Assembly (NCBI GenBank): GCA_015478655.1
Contig: JADMIJ010000037.1
Location: 1 to 38,409 of the forward strand
From: Acidimicrobiales bacterium
GTDB lineage: Bacteria > Actinomycetota > Acidimicrobiia > Acidimicrobiales > RAAP-2
Length of the DNA: 38,409 nt
Direction of reading: 5' to 3'
Of this stretch, positions 30,388 through 37,755 are shown piece by piece. Below the pieces are notes generated by a model. The model worked only from the letters and a program-made list of their open reading frames with translations. It was not told the origin of the DNA and ran no database searches. Each line of letters starts with the position of its first letter. The first letter of the stretch is position 1. The position numbers were made by a program, and so were the translations under genes.

Positions 30388-30474
30388 GGGATCTGGGCTG
30401 GCCAGGCAGGTGGCCATTGTGGCCCGCCCAGGCCCACGAGGGGGTTTCCTGCACCTCCGACCGGGATTGTTCTA

Positions 30475-30502
30475 AAACTTGATCTGATTAGTCATGTATA
30501 GT
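30475..30502 (+). promoter_or_regulatory. cysH promoter with Rrf2-like operator dyad
   Basis: A consensus-like -10, TATAGT, lies at 30497-30502. It overlaps a 25-bp imperfect dyad (30475-30499) ending TAGTCATGTAT, which matches 10 of 11 positions of the IscR type-1 half-site (YAGTCRRSTAT); the left half is much weaker. The short AT-rich stretch stands out in GC-rich DNA. Rrf2-family regulators (IscR, CymR) control iron-sulfur and sulfur genes in other bacteria. The sequence match is seen; the regulator is inferred, and none is encoded here. Confidence 0.4.
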
Positions 30503-30523
30503 CTGGGAGAAGGAAGTCGGACT

Positions 30524-30637
30524 GTGTCGAGCGACGGACGGTCATCGCATGCAGGCAGTTCAGCACCCGGACACGCAGGGCCGGTAGCGGTGTGGTCGCC
30601 ACCGATCGGGCGTCGTCCGGGAATGGGAATGGAGTGA
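30524..30637 (+). CDS. Possible 37-aa leader peptide with Ser-Ser pairs
   Basis: A GTG-started frame with AGGA 9 nt upstream, placed about 22 nt after the -10. It begins V-SS-DGR-SS-HAG-SS-APG, three Ser-Ser pairs at a 5-residue period, then continues to a TGA at 30635. Codon use is rich in A-ending codons, unlike neighbouring genes, so it may act through translation itself rather than as a stable protein. Serine is the carbon precursor of cysteine, so sensing of charged tRNA-Ser in front of sulfur assimilation is conceivable. There is no homology evidence. Confidence 0.3.
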   Translation: MSSDGRSSHAGSSAPGHAGPVAVWSPPIGRRPGMGME

Positions 30638-30697
30638 CAAGGGTTCACTGGTGGTGATCGGGGACCGGGATGGATGGGACATGGACTGCGGTCCGGG
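30566..30697 (+). promoter_or_regulatory. Structured leader with alternative pairings upstream of cysH
   Basis: CCCGGAC (30566-30572) can pair perfectly with GTCCGGG at 30615-30621 and equally with a second copy at 30691-30697. The first option encloses a small hairpin (CGGTG 30588-30592 with CACCG 30600-30604). The two long-range pairings exclude each other and the first lies inside the possible leader peptide, as expected for attenuation. I tried and failed to fit known SAM or cobalamin riboswitches. Confidence 0.35.
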
Positions 30698-30759
30698 AGG
30701 CGGGACCGGACGGGCCCACTCCCAGCCCGCTGGAAGCGAGCAGAGAGAGGGTCGTGAAA

Positions 30760-31443
30760 GTGAGCATCGTGGCCAGCAAGTCTGAGTTGACCCAATTGTG
30801 CGAGGAGATGGAGGAGCAGGCGTCCGCCTTCGAGTCCGCGCCCGCCGGATTGATCGTCGCCTGGGCCGCTGAACGCTTCGGCCCGAAGCTGGCCATGGCG
30901 GCATCCTTCCAGGACGCCGTGCTCATCGACATCGCTGTCAACGTGGACCCCACCATCGAGGTCGTGTTCTTGGACACCGGCTCCCACTTCCCCGAGACGC
31001 TGGAGTACGTCGAGACCATCCGGGCCCGCTACGACCTGAACCTGACAGTGACCAAGCCGGCGCCCGGAGCCGAGCAGTGGCCGTGCGGGACGGCCCAGTG
31101 CTGCGAGTTCCGCAAGGTGCGCCCGCTCAAGCAGGCCCTGGCCGGAAAAGAGGCCTGGGTGACCGGCCTCAAGCGGGTCGACGCGCCCACCCGGCGTGAC
31201 GCGCCCATCGTGTCCTACGACGAGAACTGGGGCATGGTCAAGGTCAACCCGTTGGCCACGTGGACGGAGCAGGACGTCGCCGGTTACGGAGCTGATCATG
31301 GGATCCCCCAGCACCCGTTGCTGTCCCGGGGCTACCTCTCGATCGGCTGCGCCCCGACCACCAGGCCGGTGCAGATCGGCGAGGGTCCCCGCTCCGGCCG
31401 CTGGTCCGACTCGGACAAGGTCGAGTGCGGGTTGCACGTTTGA
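30760..31443 (+). CDS. cysH: APS/PAPS reductase with incomplete Cys ligand set
   Basis: A 227-aa reductase that makes sulfite from adenylyl sulfate (APS) or phosphoadenylyl sulfate. The PP-loop-type segment (AASFQDAVLIDIAV) and the catalytic C-terminal ECGLH (Cys223) are present. The iron-sulfur pair Cys114-Cys115 is present (QCCEFRKVRPL), and Cys197 starts the second pair, but the usual C-x-x-C reads GCAPTTRPV, with Thr200 in place of the fourth ligand. Cys109, five residues before the CC pair, is a possible substitute. The GTG at 30760 has GAGAGAGG 9 nt upstream; GTG 30754 is too close to that site. The stop is one base from the sulfite reductase ATG. Confidence 0.9.
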   Translation: MSIVASKSELTQLCEEMEEQASAFESAPAGLIVAWAAERFGPKLAMAASFQDAVLIDIAVNVDPTIEVVFLDTGSHFPETLEYVETIRARYDLNLTVTKPAPGAEQWPCGTAQCCEFRKVRPLKQALAGKEAWVTGLKRVDAPTRRDAPIVSYDENWGMVKVNPLATWTEQDVAGYGADHGIPQHPLLSRGYLSIGCAPTTRPVQIGEGPRSGRWSDSDKVECGLHV

Positions 31444-31444
31444 G

Positions 31445-33238
31445 ATGACCAAGGACCGGGACGAGCTCTACGGGCTCCACATCCGTGGAACCGAGCGTCC
31501 CATGCCCTTCATCAATCCCTACCGGACCAAGGGCGAGCTCAACGAGATCGAGCAGTGGAAGCTCGAGCGGCATCCACTGGAGATCGCTGACGCCATCATC
31601 GACACCTACTCCAAGGAGGGACCGGCCGGCATCGCCAAGGTGCCGGGGGAGGTCGAGCGGCTGAAGTGGGCCGGCATCTACCCGCAGAAGCAGGGCGGCG
31701 ACTCCTTCATGATGAGGATCAAGATCCCGGGAGGCTTCCTCACCGCGCCCCAGATCCGCGCCATCGGCGTGGTGGCCGACGCCTTCGGCGAGGGGCCCGA
31801 CGGGACCGAGAGCCGGGTGTTCGGGTCGCGCTACGCCGACTTGACCACCCGCCAGACGGTGCAGATCCACTGGCTCCGCATCGAGGACATCCCCCGGGTC
31901 TGGCGCCGGCTGGCCGCCGTGGGCCTGACCACCGTCCAGGCCTGTGGCGATTCCTCCCGCAATGTGCTGAGCTGCCCGGTCTCCGGGGTGGACGCCGACG
32001 AGGCATTCGACGCCCTGCCCATCGCCCGGGCGGTCTCGGGCTTCTTCACCGGCAACCGCGAGTACGCCAACCTGCCCCGCAAGTTCAAGATCTCCGTGAC
32101 CGGCTGCGTCGAGGACTGTGCCCAGGCGGAGATCAACGACATCGGTCTGTGGCCGGCCCGGGCCGAGGACGGCACCCTCGGCTTCAACCTGCTGGCCGGG
32201 GGTGGGCTGTCCGACGGCGAGCGGATGGCTTCGGACATCGATGTGTTCGTCCGCCAGGACCAGGCGGTCGAGGTCACCCGGGCCATCGCCCAGCTGTTCG
32301 GGGAGTTGGGCAATCGCGAGAACCGCGGTTTGGCCCGCATGCGCTACCTGGTCCAGGAGCTGGGGCCCGAGGGCTTCCGCACCGAGCTGGCGTCGCGTGC
32401 CCGCTTCGAGCTGGTCCCGGCGGGGGAGGACCTGACCCGCCGGTACCGGGGCGACCACGTCGGCGTGCATCCCCAGAAGGAGGCCGGGCTGTTCTACGTG
32501 GGCTGCTCGGTCCCGGTGGGCCGGATGAACGGCCTCGAGCTGGTCGAGGTGGCCCGCCTGGCCGAGGCCTACGGCGACGGCACCGTGCGCATCGGCACCG
32601 ACCAGAACATCACCCTGACCGGGGTGCCCGAGGGCCGCATCGATGCCATGTTGTCCGAGGACCTGATGCAGAAGTACTCGCCCTATCCCGGCCCGTTCAC
32701 CCGAGGGGTGGTGGCCTGCACCGGCAGCGAGTTCTGCCGCTACGCCATCGTGGAGACGAAGGAGCGGGCCGTCAAGTGGGCGCGGTTCCTCGACGAGCAA
32801 CTGGCCGGCGAGCCGGTGGGGGCGTCGCCGGCTCCGGGAGGGCGCTCGGGCCCCCGCGAGGATGCCGGCATCATCCGCATGCACTTCTCGGGCTGCTCGG
32901 CCAGCTGCGCCCAGCCCCAGATCGCCGACATCGGGTTCCGCGGCGAGGTGGCTCACGTCGGCAACCACCTGGCGGAGGCGGTCGACATCGGCATGGGCGG
33001 CTCGCTGGGGGCCGACTCCGGCTTCATCGACTGGATCGAGCACGCCCGGCCGGTCAACGACGTCCCCGACGCCCTGTTGCGGGTGGTCCGCCGCTACCAG
33101 TCCGAGCGCCGGCCGGACGAGCCCTTCTACAACTGGGCGCGGCGGGTGCCCAACGACGACCTGCGCCTGACCCTGGCTGCCGAGGGGACCGGCACCCCGG
33201 TGACCATCACTTCGAAGCAGGGGGAGCCGGCCCGGTGA
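31445..33238 (+). CDS. Ferredoxin-type sirohaem sulfite (nitrite) reductase
   Basis: A 597-aa assimilatory reductase of the NirA/SiR family, which reduces sulfite to sulfide (or nitrite to ammonia) by six electrons. The coupled [4Fe-4S]-sirohaem ligands are Cys425 and Cys431 (CTGSEFCRY) and Cys484 and Cys488 (GCSASCAQPQIADIG). The pseudo-symmetric N-terminal half keeps ACGDSSRNVLSCP and GCVEDCAQAEINDIG. Sulfite is the more likely substrate because cysH lies directly upstream (one-base gap). A Gly/Pro-rich loop of about 18 residues precedes the second Cys pair. There is no flavin domain, so an external electron donor is needed; the next gene overlaps by 4 bp (GTGA) and is the obvious candidate. 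Confidence 0.93.
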   Translation: MTKDRDELYGLHIRGTERPMPFINPYRTKGELNEIEQWKLERHPLEIADAIIDTYSKEGPAGIAKVPGEVERLKWAGIYPQKQGGDSFMMRIKIPGGFLTAPQIRAIGVVADAFGEGPDGTESRVFGSRYADLTTRQTVQIHWLRIEDIPRVWRRLAAVGLTTVQACGDSSRNVLSCPVSGVDADEAFDALPIARAVSGFFTGNREYANLPRKFKISVTGCVEDCAQAEINDIGLWPARAEDGTLGFNLLAGGGLSDGERMASDIDVFVRQDQAVEVTRAIAQLFGELGNRENRGLARMRYLVQELGPEGFRTELASRARFELVPAGEDLTRRYRGDHVGVHPQKEAGLFYVGCSVPVGRMNGLELVEVARLAEAYGDGTVRIGTDQNITLTGVPEGRIDAMLSEDLMQKYSPYPGPFTRGVVACTGSEFCRYAIVETKERAVKWARFLDEQLAGEPVGASPAPGGRSGPREDAGIIRMHFSGCSASCAQPQIADIGFRGEVAHVGNHLAEAVDIGMGGSLGADSGFIDWIEHARPVNDVPDALLRVVRRYQSERRPDEPFYNWARRVPNDDLRLTLAAEGTGTPVTITSKQGEPAR

Positions 33239-34500
33239 AGGCCTACCGCATCCGCGACGAGATGAACGGGGTCGAAGAGCCCCCGGGCAAGACGTGGTTC
33301 TGGGAGCTGCAGGCCGGGGTCATCGACGCCGATCGGTGCATCCAGTGCGGTACGTGCGTGGCCGTGTGTCCGTCCAACTCCATCGGCGTCGACGAGGACA
33401 CCGAGCTTCCCGAGCTGGTCAAGATGTGCACCGGCTGCTCCCTGTGCTGGGACTTCTGCCCGAGGGGCGGTCTCCGCTACGAGGCCCTGTGGCCTCCGGC
33501 GACCCTCGAAGGGGAGGGGACGACCGACGGCGCCATCGTGCGGGCCGACGCCTCCGACAACTACTGGAAGATCACCGGCGGTCCCCCGGGCGACGGCCTG
33601 GGAGCGGTGATGGACTCCTACTCCGTACGGGCCGGCGCCCGCCCCGACCACGCCCAGGACGGCGGCGTGGTGACCGCCCTGCTCATTGCCGCCCTGGCCG
33701 GCGGCGAGATCGACGGCGCCCTGGTGACCAGGCCGAGCGACGATCCCGACGAGCCGTGGAAGGGCGTGGCCCACCTGGCCACCACGGCCCGGGAGATCAT
33801 TGAGGCCGCCGGCAGTTACTACAACCAGACCATGGCCCTGGCCGAGCTGGACCTCTCGAAGTACGACCTGCCGGCCAAGCCGCGGATCGCCGTGGTCGGC
33901 ACGCCGTGTGAGATCCAGGGCATCCGGGCCATGCAGTCGAGGCGCTGGCCCACCGGCGCCCACCGCATCGACGCCGTGGTCCTCACCATCGCCCTGCTCT
34001 GCACCAAGAGCTTCGACTACCAGGGCCTGATGCTCCAGCTGCTGCGGGACGACCGGGGCATCGACATCGAGCGGGTCAGCAAGGTGGACGTGATCAGGGG
34101 CCGCATGATCGTGGAGTACCGCGACGGTGAGGTGGCCGTCGATGAGCCCATCAAGAACTTCCATGGAGCCGCTCTCAAGGGATGCGACGAGTGCGCCGAC
34201 TTTCTGGGGCGCAGCGCCGACCTCTCGGTCGGCAGCGTCGGGGCCATGGACGGCTGGAGCAGCGTGCTGGTCCGCACGGAGCGAGGACGGAGGGCCCTCG
34301 ACAATGCCCGCGGGCGGCTCGACTTCCGTGAGCTCGACAACCCCGAGGCCCTGGTCAAGCTGGACGCCTTCGACAAGCGCATCGCCTTCGACAGCCTCCG
34401 CCGCCCCTTCGACCCGGACGCGCCCCTGTTCATCGACTACGCCGATCACGTGTCGGCCTATGAGGGCAGCGATCGGGCCCCGGTCGTCGCTGACCACTGA
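33235..34500 (+). CDS. FrhB-family F420/ferredoxin flavoprotein with two [4Fe-4S] motifs
   Basis: A 421-aa protein with two bacterial-ferredoxin motifs near the N-terminus, C35-x2-C38-x2-C41-x3-C45P and C65-x2-C68-x2-C71-x3-C75P. The coenzyme F420 hydrogenase/dehydrogenase beta-subunit domains follow (SVRAGARPDHAQDGGVVTAL; VGTPCEIQGIRAM; KGCDECADF). Relatives (FrhB, FpoF, the N-half of Fsr) bind FAD and pass electrons between F420H2 and iron-sulfur clusters; plant HCAR runs with ferredoxin. The GTG has GGGGAG about 9 nt upstream and overlaps the reductase stop, so the two proteins are probably made together. The likely job is to deliver electrons to sulfite reductase. The F420 dependence is inferred. 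Confidence 0.88.
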   Translation: MKAYRIRDEMNGVEEPPGKTWFWELQAGVIDADRCIQCGTCVAVCPSNSIGVDEDTELPELVKMCTGCSLCWDFCPRGGLRYEALWPPATLEGEGTTDGAIVRADASDNYWKITGGPPGDGLGAVMDSYSVRAGARPDHAQDGGVVTALLIAALAGGEIDGALVTRPSDDPDEPWKGVAHLATTAREIIEAAGSYYNQTMALAELDLSKYDLPAKPRIAVVGTPCEIQGIRAMQSRRWPTGAHRIDAVVLTIALLCTKSFDYQGLMLQLLRDDRGIDIERVSKVDVIRGRMIVEYRDGEVAVDEPIKNFHGAALKGCDECADFLGRSADLSVGSVGAMDGWSSVLVRTERGRRALDNARGRLDFRELDNPEALVKLDAFDKRIAFDSLRRPFDPDAPLFIDYADHVSAYEGSDRAPVVADH

Positions 34501-34610
34501 GGGCCGACGTGCCGGTCGACTCGAACCCAGGCTCTGGGCCCGTCCCGCTCCCATCGTCCCTGGTCCTGAAGGTCGACTTGGCCCCTACCCCGGACCCCGA
34601 GCGATGTGGA

Positions 34611-34616
34611 TAGGGT
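34611..34616 (+). promoter_or_regulatory. -10 hexamer of the 109-aa protein gene
   Basis: TAGGGT ends 7 nt before the ATG at 34624, and no Shine-Dalgarno lies between. It implies a separate leaderless transcript downstream of the sulfur genes. Confidence 0.4.
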
Positions 34617-34623
34617 GGCCTTC

Positions 34624-34953
34624 ATGACGGTGTTCGAGGTGGAGGGTGGTCCCCGACTGGAACTTCCCGACGAGCCTCTGGACCTCAAGGTGGGACTGCG
34701 CGATGCGCTGCTCGACGGCCAGGATTGGCGGAAGGGCTTCAGCGATGACATCTGCATCGGGCTCTGGGTGTGGGGCCGGTGGCAACCGGCACTGGAGCCC
34801 AGCGGCATGAGCCGGGAGGAGTTCGTCGACATTGTCATCGCCGACAAACGGGAACTGTGGCTCTGGTTGATGGGGGAGCGCCAGTGGATCCAGTTCCTGA
34901 GCGGCCTGGCCGGGCGGGTTGTCCGTCGGCTTCCGGCCCCCAGCCGGTCGTGA
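34624..34953 (+). CDS. Hypothetical protein, 109 aa
   Basis: I do not recognise a family. It is an acidic start (FEVEGGPRLELPDEPLDLKVGL) followed by a Trp-rich central part (GLWVWGRWQPALEPSGMS, ELWLWLMGERQWIQFL) and a basic end. It has no signal peptide or clear membrane helix, so it is probably soluble. An in-frame GTG at 34606 overlaps the start of the -10 region and is less likely. It is 123 bp past the FrhB-like gene, and its own -10 suggests it is not simply part of that operon. Confidence 0.6.
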   Translation: MTVFEVEGGPRLELPDEPLDLKVGLRDALLDGQDWRKGFSDDICIGLWVWGRWQPALEPSGMSREEFVDIVIADKRELWLWLMGERQWIQFLSGLAGRVVRRLPAPSRS

Positions 34954-35016
34954 CGGCTGCTCATCGGCGATTGCGAGCCCGGTCGGCCGTCAACCGCCGT
35001 CAAAAGAGGGGAATCG

Positions 35017-35535
35017 ATGCCACGCATCACCGTGCCGGTTGAGAAGGACCCGCTGATCTATGTGTGGACGGAGCTGGCGCCGCCGTTGACCGAGGTGGCC
35101 GGCCAGTACAGCAGCGCGGTATACGAGAAGTCGTCGCTCTCGCTGCGAGAGTTCGAGGCCGCCCGCATCACCATGGCCCGCATCAACCGGTGTGCCATCT
35201 GCATCGGTTGGCGCACGGCCAGGGACGTGCCGGGCCGGTCGGACGACCCGGACGAGATCCCCGAGTCCTTCTACGACGCCGTGGGCGTGCACGGAAATCT
35301 GGAAGGGCTCGACGAGCGGGAACGGTTGGCGGCGGAGTTCTCCGAGCGGTACGCCCTGGACCATCTGGGCATGGATAACGCATTCTGGGACCGCCTCCAC
35401 GACCACTTCAGCGATGACGAGCTGGTCGACCTCGCCCTCTGTGTGGGGTCGTGGCTGGCCCTGGGCCGGTTCAACCAGGTCTTCGACATCGACGGCGGCT
35501 GCCGGGTGCCGGCTCCGGTGTCGCGCCCAGCCTGA
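35017..35535 (+). CDS. AhpD/carboxymuconolactone decarboxylase-like protein
   Basis: A 172-aa all-helical protein of the AhpD/CMD superfamily. The redox motif Cys59-Ala-Ile-Cys62 sits in the expected helix (ITMARINRCAICIGWR), preceded by REFEAAR, and a later acidic segment ends with LALCVGSWLALGRFNQVFDI. AhpD-like members reduce peroxides or act as thiol-disulfide partners; others only share the fold. The ATG has AGAGGGG about 5 nt upstream. It lies between two unrecognised genes, downstream of the sulfur cluster, so a thiol-redox role is possible but unproven. Confidence 0.82.
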   Translation: MPRITVPVEKDPLIYVWTELAPPLTEVAGQYSSAVYEKSSLSLREFEAARITMARINRCAICIGWRTARDVPGRSDDPDEIPESFYDAVGVHGNLEGLDERERLAAEFSERYALDHLGMDNAFWDRLHDHFSDDELVDLALCVGSWLALGRFNQVFDIDGGCRVPAPVSRPA

Positions 35536-35547
35536 GTCGGACCACCC

Positions 35548-36279
35548 GTGGAGAAGCTGATCTACCTGCTGTGGAGTGACGGCAGCTCCGAATCGGGGGA
35601 CGCCCTGCGAGACCGACTGCTCGAGGTGACCGCGCCGCGCCTCCTGGCTGCCGGGGTCCTGGGTCTCGGGATCAATGTCCACGACGCCGACGCGGCCGAG
35701 GCGCCGTCGCCCGCTCCTCCCCCCGACGGAGAAGACCCCCATGCGGCGCAGGTGTCGTTGTGGCTGGACACCTACCAGCGGAGGGGCCCGGTGGAGGCGG
35801 CCATCGCCGACCTCGGGCTCCGGTGGGCCGGGTACCTGGTGGTCGAGTCGCTCTACGACGACTACGGCTCCACGCCCCATGCCGGAGCCCGCCACTGGGA
35901 GGACGGGGTCCGCTCGCCGGGGGTGCTCACGGTGGCCCTGATCCACCGCCCGGAAGGCCTCGACTACCGCGAGTGGATCCAGCGCTGGCACGAGACCCAG
36001 TCGCCGGTGTCGGCCGAGTTGCAGCCCCGCACCCGGTATGTGCGCAACGAGGTGGTCCGCGCCCTGTCCGAGGGAGCACCGGAGGTCGACGGCATCGTCG
36101 AGGAGGGTTGGCCCTCCGCCGGCCACGTCACCGACCCCATGCTCTTCTTCACTGCCCGTTCGACCGAGGAACTGCAAGCCAACGTGGCCCGGATGATGGC
36201 CAGCGTCGGGGCCTGTCTCGACCTCAACCGGCTCCGCAGCTCCACCATGAGTGAATACCTGGTCAGGTCGTTAGCCTGA
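35548..36279 (+). CDS. EthD-like dimeric alpha-beta barrel protein
   Basis: A 243-aa protein that appears to contain two ferredoxin-like alpha/beta units. The first starts EKLIYLLWSDG, and the second contains TVALIHRPEGLDYREWIQRW followed by RTRYVRNEVVRAL, the usual look of EthD or dimeric alpha-beta barrel proteins. A Pro/Ala-rich insert (about residues 51-65) splits the first unit. The start is a GTG 12 bp after the AhpD-like stop with no Shine-Dalgarno, so translation may be coupled. No catalytic residue can be named; related proteins act in degradation or polyketide pathways. Confidence 0.65.
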   Translation: MEKLIYLLWSDGSSESGDALRDRLLEVTAPRLLAAGVLGLGINVHDADAAEAPSPAPPPDGEDPHAAQVSLWLDTYQRRGPVEAAIADLGLRWAGYLVVESLYDDYGSTPHAGARHWEDGVRSPGVLTVALIHRPEGLDYREWIQRWHETQSPVSAELQPRTRYVRNEVVRALSEGAPEVDGIVEEGWPSAGHVTDPMLFFTARSTEELQANVARMMASVGACLDLNRLRSSTMSEYLVRSLA

Positions 36280-36326
36280 GCTGCTTACGGCGCGGTGGGG
36301 CGCCGTCTGGGTGCGGGACGGTCAAC

Positions 36327-36332
36327 TAGTCT
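36327..36332 (+). promoter_or_regulatory. Candidate -10 of ychF
   Basis: TAGTCT lies 58 nt before the ychF GTG, giving a leader of about 50 nt. Unlike the leaderless genes here, ychF has a strong Shine-Dalgarno, so a longer leader is consistent. Confidence 0.35.
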
Positions 36333-36390
36333 CGTTCGTCGGCCGCCGCCCTTTGGGGCCCCGCCCGCCGCGACATCGGAGGAAGCACTC

Positions 36391-37476
36391 GTGGGACTGT
36401 CCATCGGCATCGTCGGTCTCCCCAACGTCGGGAAGTCGACCCTGTTCAACGCTCTCACCCGCAACCAGGTCCTGTCGGCCAACTACCCATTCGCCACCAT
36501 CGAGCCCAACATCGGCGTGGTGGCCGTCCCCGATGCCCGACTCGACCGACTGGCCGGTCTGTTCGAGAGCAAGGAGATCGTGCCGGCCATGGTCACCTTC
36601 GTGGACATCGCCGGCATCGTCAAAGGTGCCTCGGAGGGCGAGGGACTGGGGAACAAATTCCTGGCTGCCATCCGCGAGAGCGACGCCATCTGCCAGGTGG
36701 TCCGGGTGTTCACCGACCCTGACGTGATCCACATGGACGGAAGGATCTCACCGGGTGACGACATCGAGACCATCAACACCGAACTGATCCTGGCCGACCT
36801 CCAGACGGTGGAGAACCGGCTGGTCAAGTTGGCCAAGGAGTCCCGCAAACAGCCCGAGCTCGTCCCGGTGCTGCGGGCGGCGGAGCAGGCACGTACGATC
36901 CTCGACGCCGGGCAGACCATCGCCGCCGCCGCTGCCGCCGGCCAGGTCGACCCCCGGCTGCTCGCCGATCTGCACCTGTTGAGCGCCAAACCGTTCATCT
37001 ATGTGTTCAACGTCGACGAAGGCGTGCTCGGGGACGACGCCCTCCGGTCGCAGCTCGCCGACCTCGTGTCTCCGGCCGAGGCGGTCGTCGTGTGCGCCCA
37101 GATCGAGGCCGAGGTGGCCACCCTCGACCCCGACGACGCGGCCGAGCTCCTGTCCGGCTACGGCCAGGACCAATCGGGGTTGGTACAGCTGGTGAAGGTC
37201 GGCTTTCGGACCCTCGGGCTCCAGACCTTCCTGACCGCCGGTCCGAAGGAGTCACGAGCCTGGACCATCCCGATCGGTGCCACCGCGCCCCAGGCGGCGG
37301 GGACCATCCACACCGACTTCGAGCGGGGATTCATCAAGGCGGAGATCGTCAGCTACGACGATCTGGTCGAGGCGGGATCGATGGCGGCGGTGCGGGCCGC
37401 CGGCAAGGCCCGGGTCGAGGGCAAGGACTATGTGATGCGGGACGGCGACGTCGTGGAGTTCCGCTTCAACGTGTGA
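36391..37476 (+). CDS. ychF: Redox-regulated ATPase YchF (OLA1 family)
   Basis: A 361-aa Obg-related P-loop NTPase of normal length that prefers ATP and binds ribosomes. The P-loop is GLPNVGKST at residues 9-17. The switch region reads [19 protein letters not shown]. The guanine-specificity motif NKxD is replaced by NVDE (FNVDEGV), the mark of YchF. A C-terminal TGS domain follows ([19 protein letters not shown] to [13 protein letters not shown]). The GTG at 36391 has GGAGGAAG just upstream. It is the last intact conserved gene before the remnant region. Confidence 0.96.
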   Translation: MGLSIGIVGLPNVGKSTLFNALTRNQVLSANYPFATIEPNIGVVAVPDARLDRLAGLFESKEIVPAMVTFVDIAGIVKGASEGEGLGNKFLAAIRESDAICQVVRVFTDPDVIHMDGRISPGDDIETINTELILADLQTVENRLVKLAKESRKQPELVPVLRAAEQARTILDAGQTIAAAAAAGQVDPRLLADLHLLSAKPFIYVFNVDEGVLGDDALRSQLADLVSPAEAVVVCAQIEAEVATLDPDDAAELLSGYGQDQSGLVQLVKVGFRTLGLQTFLTAGPKESRAWTIPIGATAPQAAGTIHTDFERGFIKAEIVSYDDLVEAGSMAAVRAAGKARVEGKDYVMRDGDVVEFRFNV

Positions 37477-37561
37477 CGACGGTCATAAGTCCAGTTCGAG
37501 CGACTATGACTCAGCCGTAGTCCCCACTTGGTCCACGAGAATCGGCGCTCCGGTCGCCGAC

Positions 37562-37755
37562 CCTCAGCCAACGTCGCCTCTGCGGCGGCCCGTGTCTGGT
37601 CCTAGGCGGTGGGCCAGAGGTCCGAATGGGTGTCCAGCGTCGTACTGGCCTTGGAGTACCCCAACGCCCGCCGGACGGTCACCACGTCGCACCCGGCGGC
37701 GCTCGGCCCGCTTGGGTAGAAGGGGCGCAAGTCGAGGAGTTGTACGCCGCTCCAG
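37562..37755 (-). pseudogene. Decayed tyrosine integrase, C-terminal remnant
   Basis: On the minus strand this reads GVQLLDLRPFYPSG, then GCDVVTVRRALGYSKAST and TLDTHSDLWPTA, a clear match to the C-terminal catalytic region of actinobacterial phage-type integrases. The box-II His is Leu (LLDLR for LHDLR), the His after the Arg is Pro, the GH motif is GY, and the nucleophile Tyr of LDTY is His. A TAG at 37602-37604 interrupts it, and the frame continues as DQTRAAAEATLAEG, matching the family's EDRTRAA end. It cannot be catalytic. The 5' part of the gene is not recognisable. Confidence 0.8.

Noticed and set aside
30503..30759. SAM or cobalamin riboswitch upstream of cysH
   Set aside because: I could not place the conserved core sequences of either class; only generic hairpins are visible.
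31244..34554. Two long minus-strand frames opposite the sulfite reductase and FrhB-like genes
   Set aside because: No motif, and the opposite strand holds conserved enzymes with all cofactor ligands.
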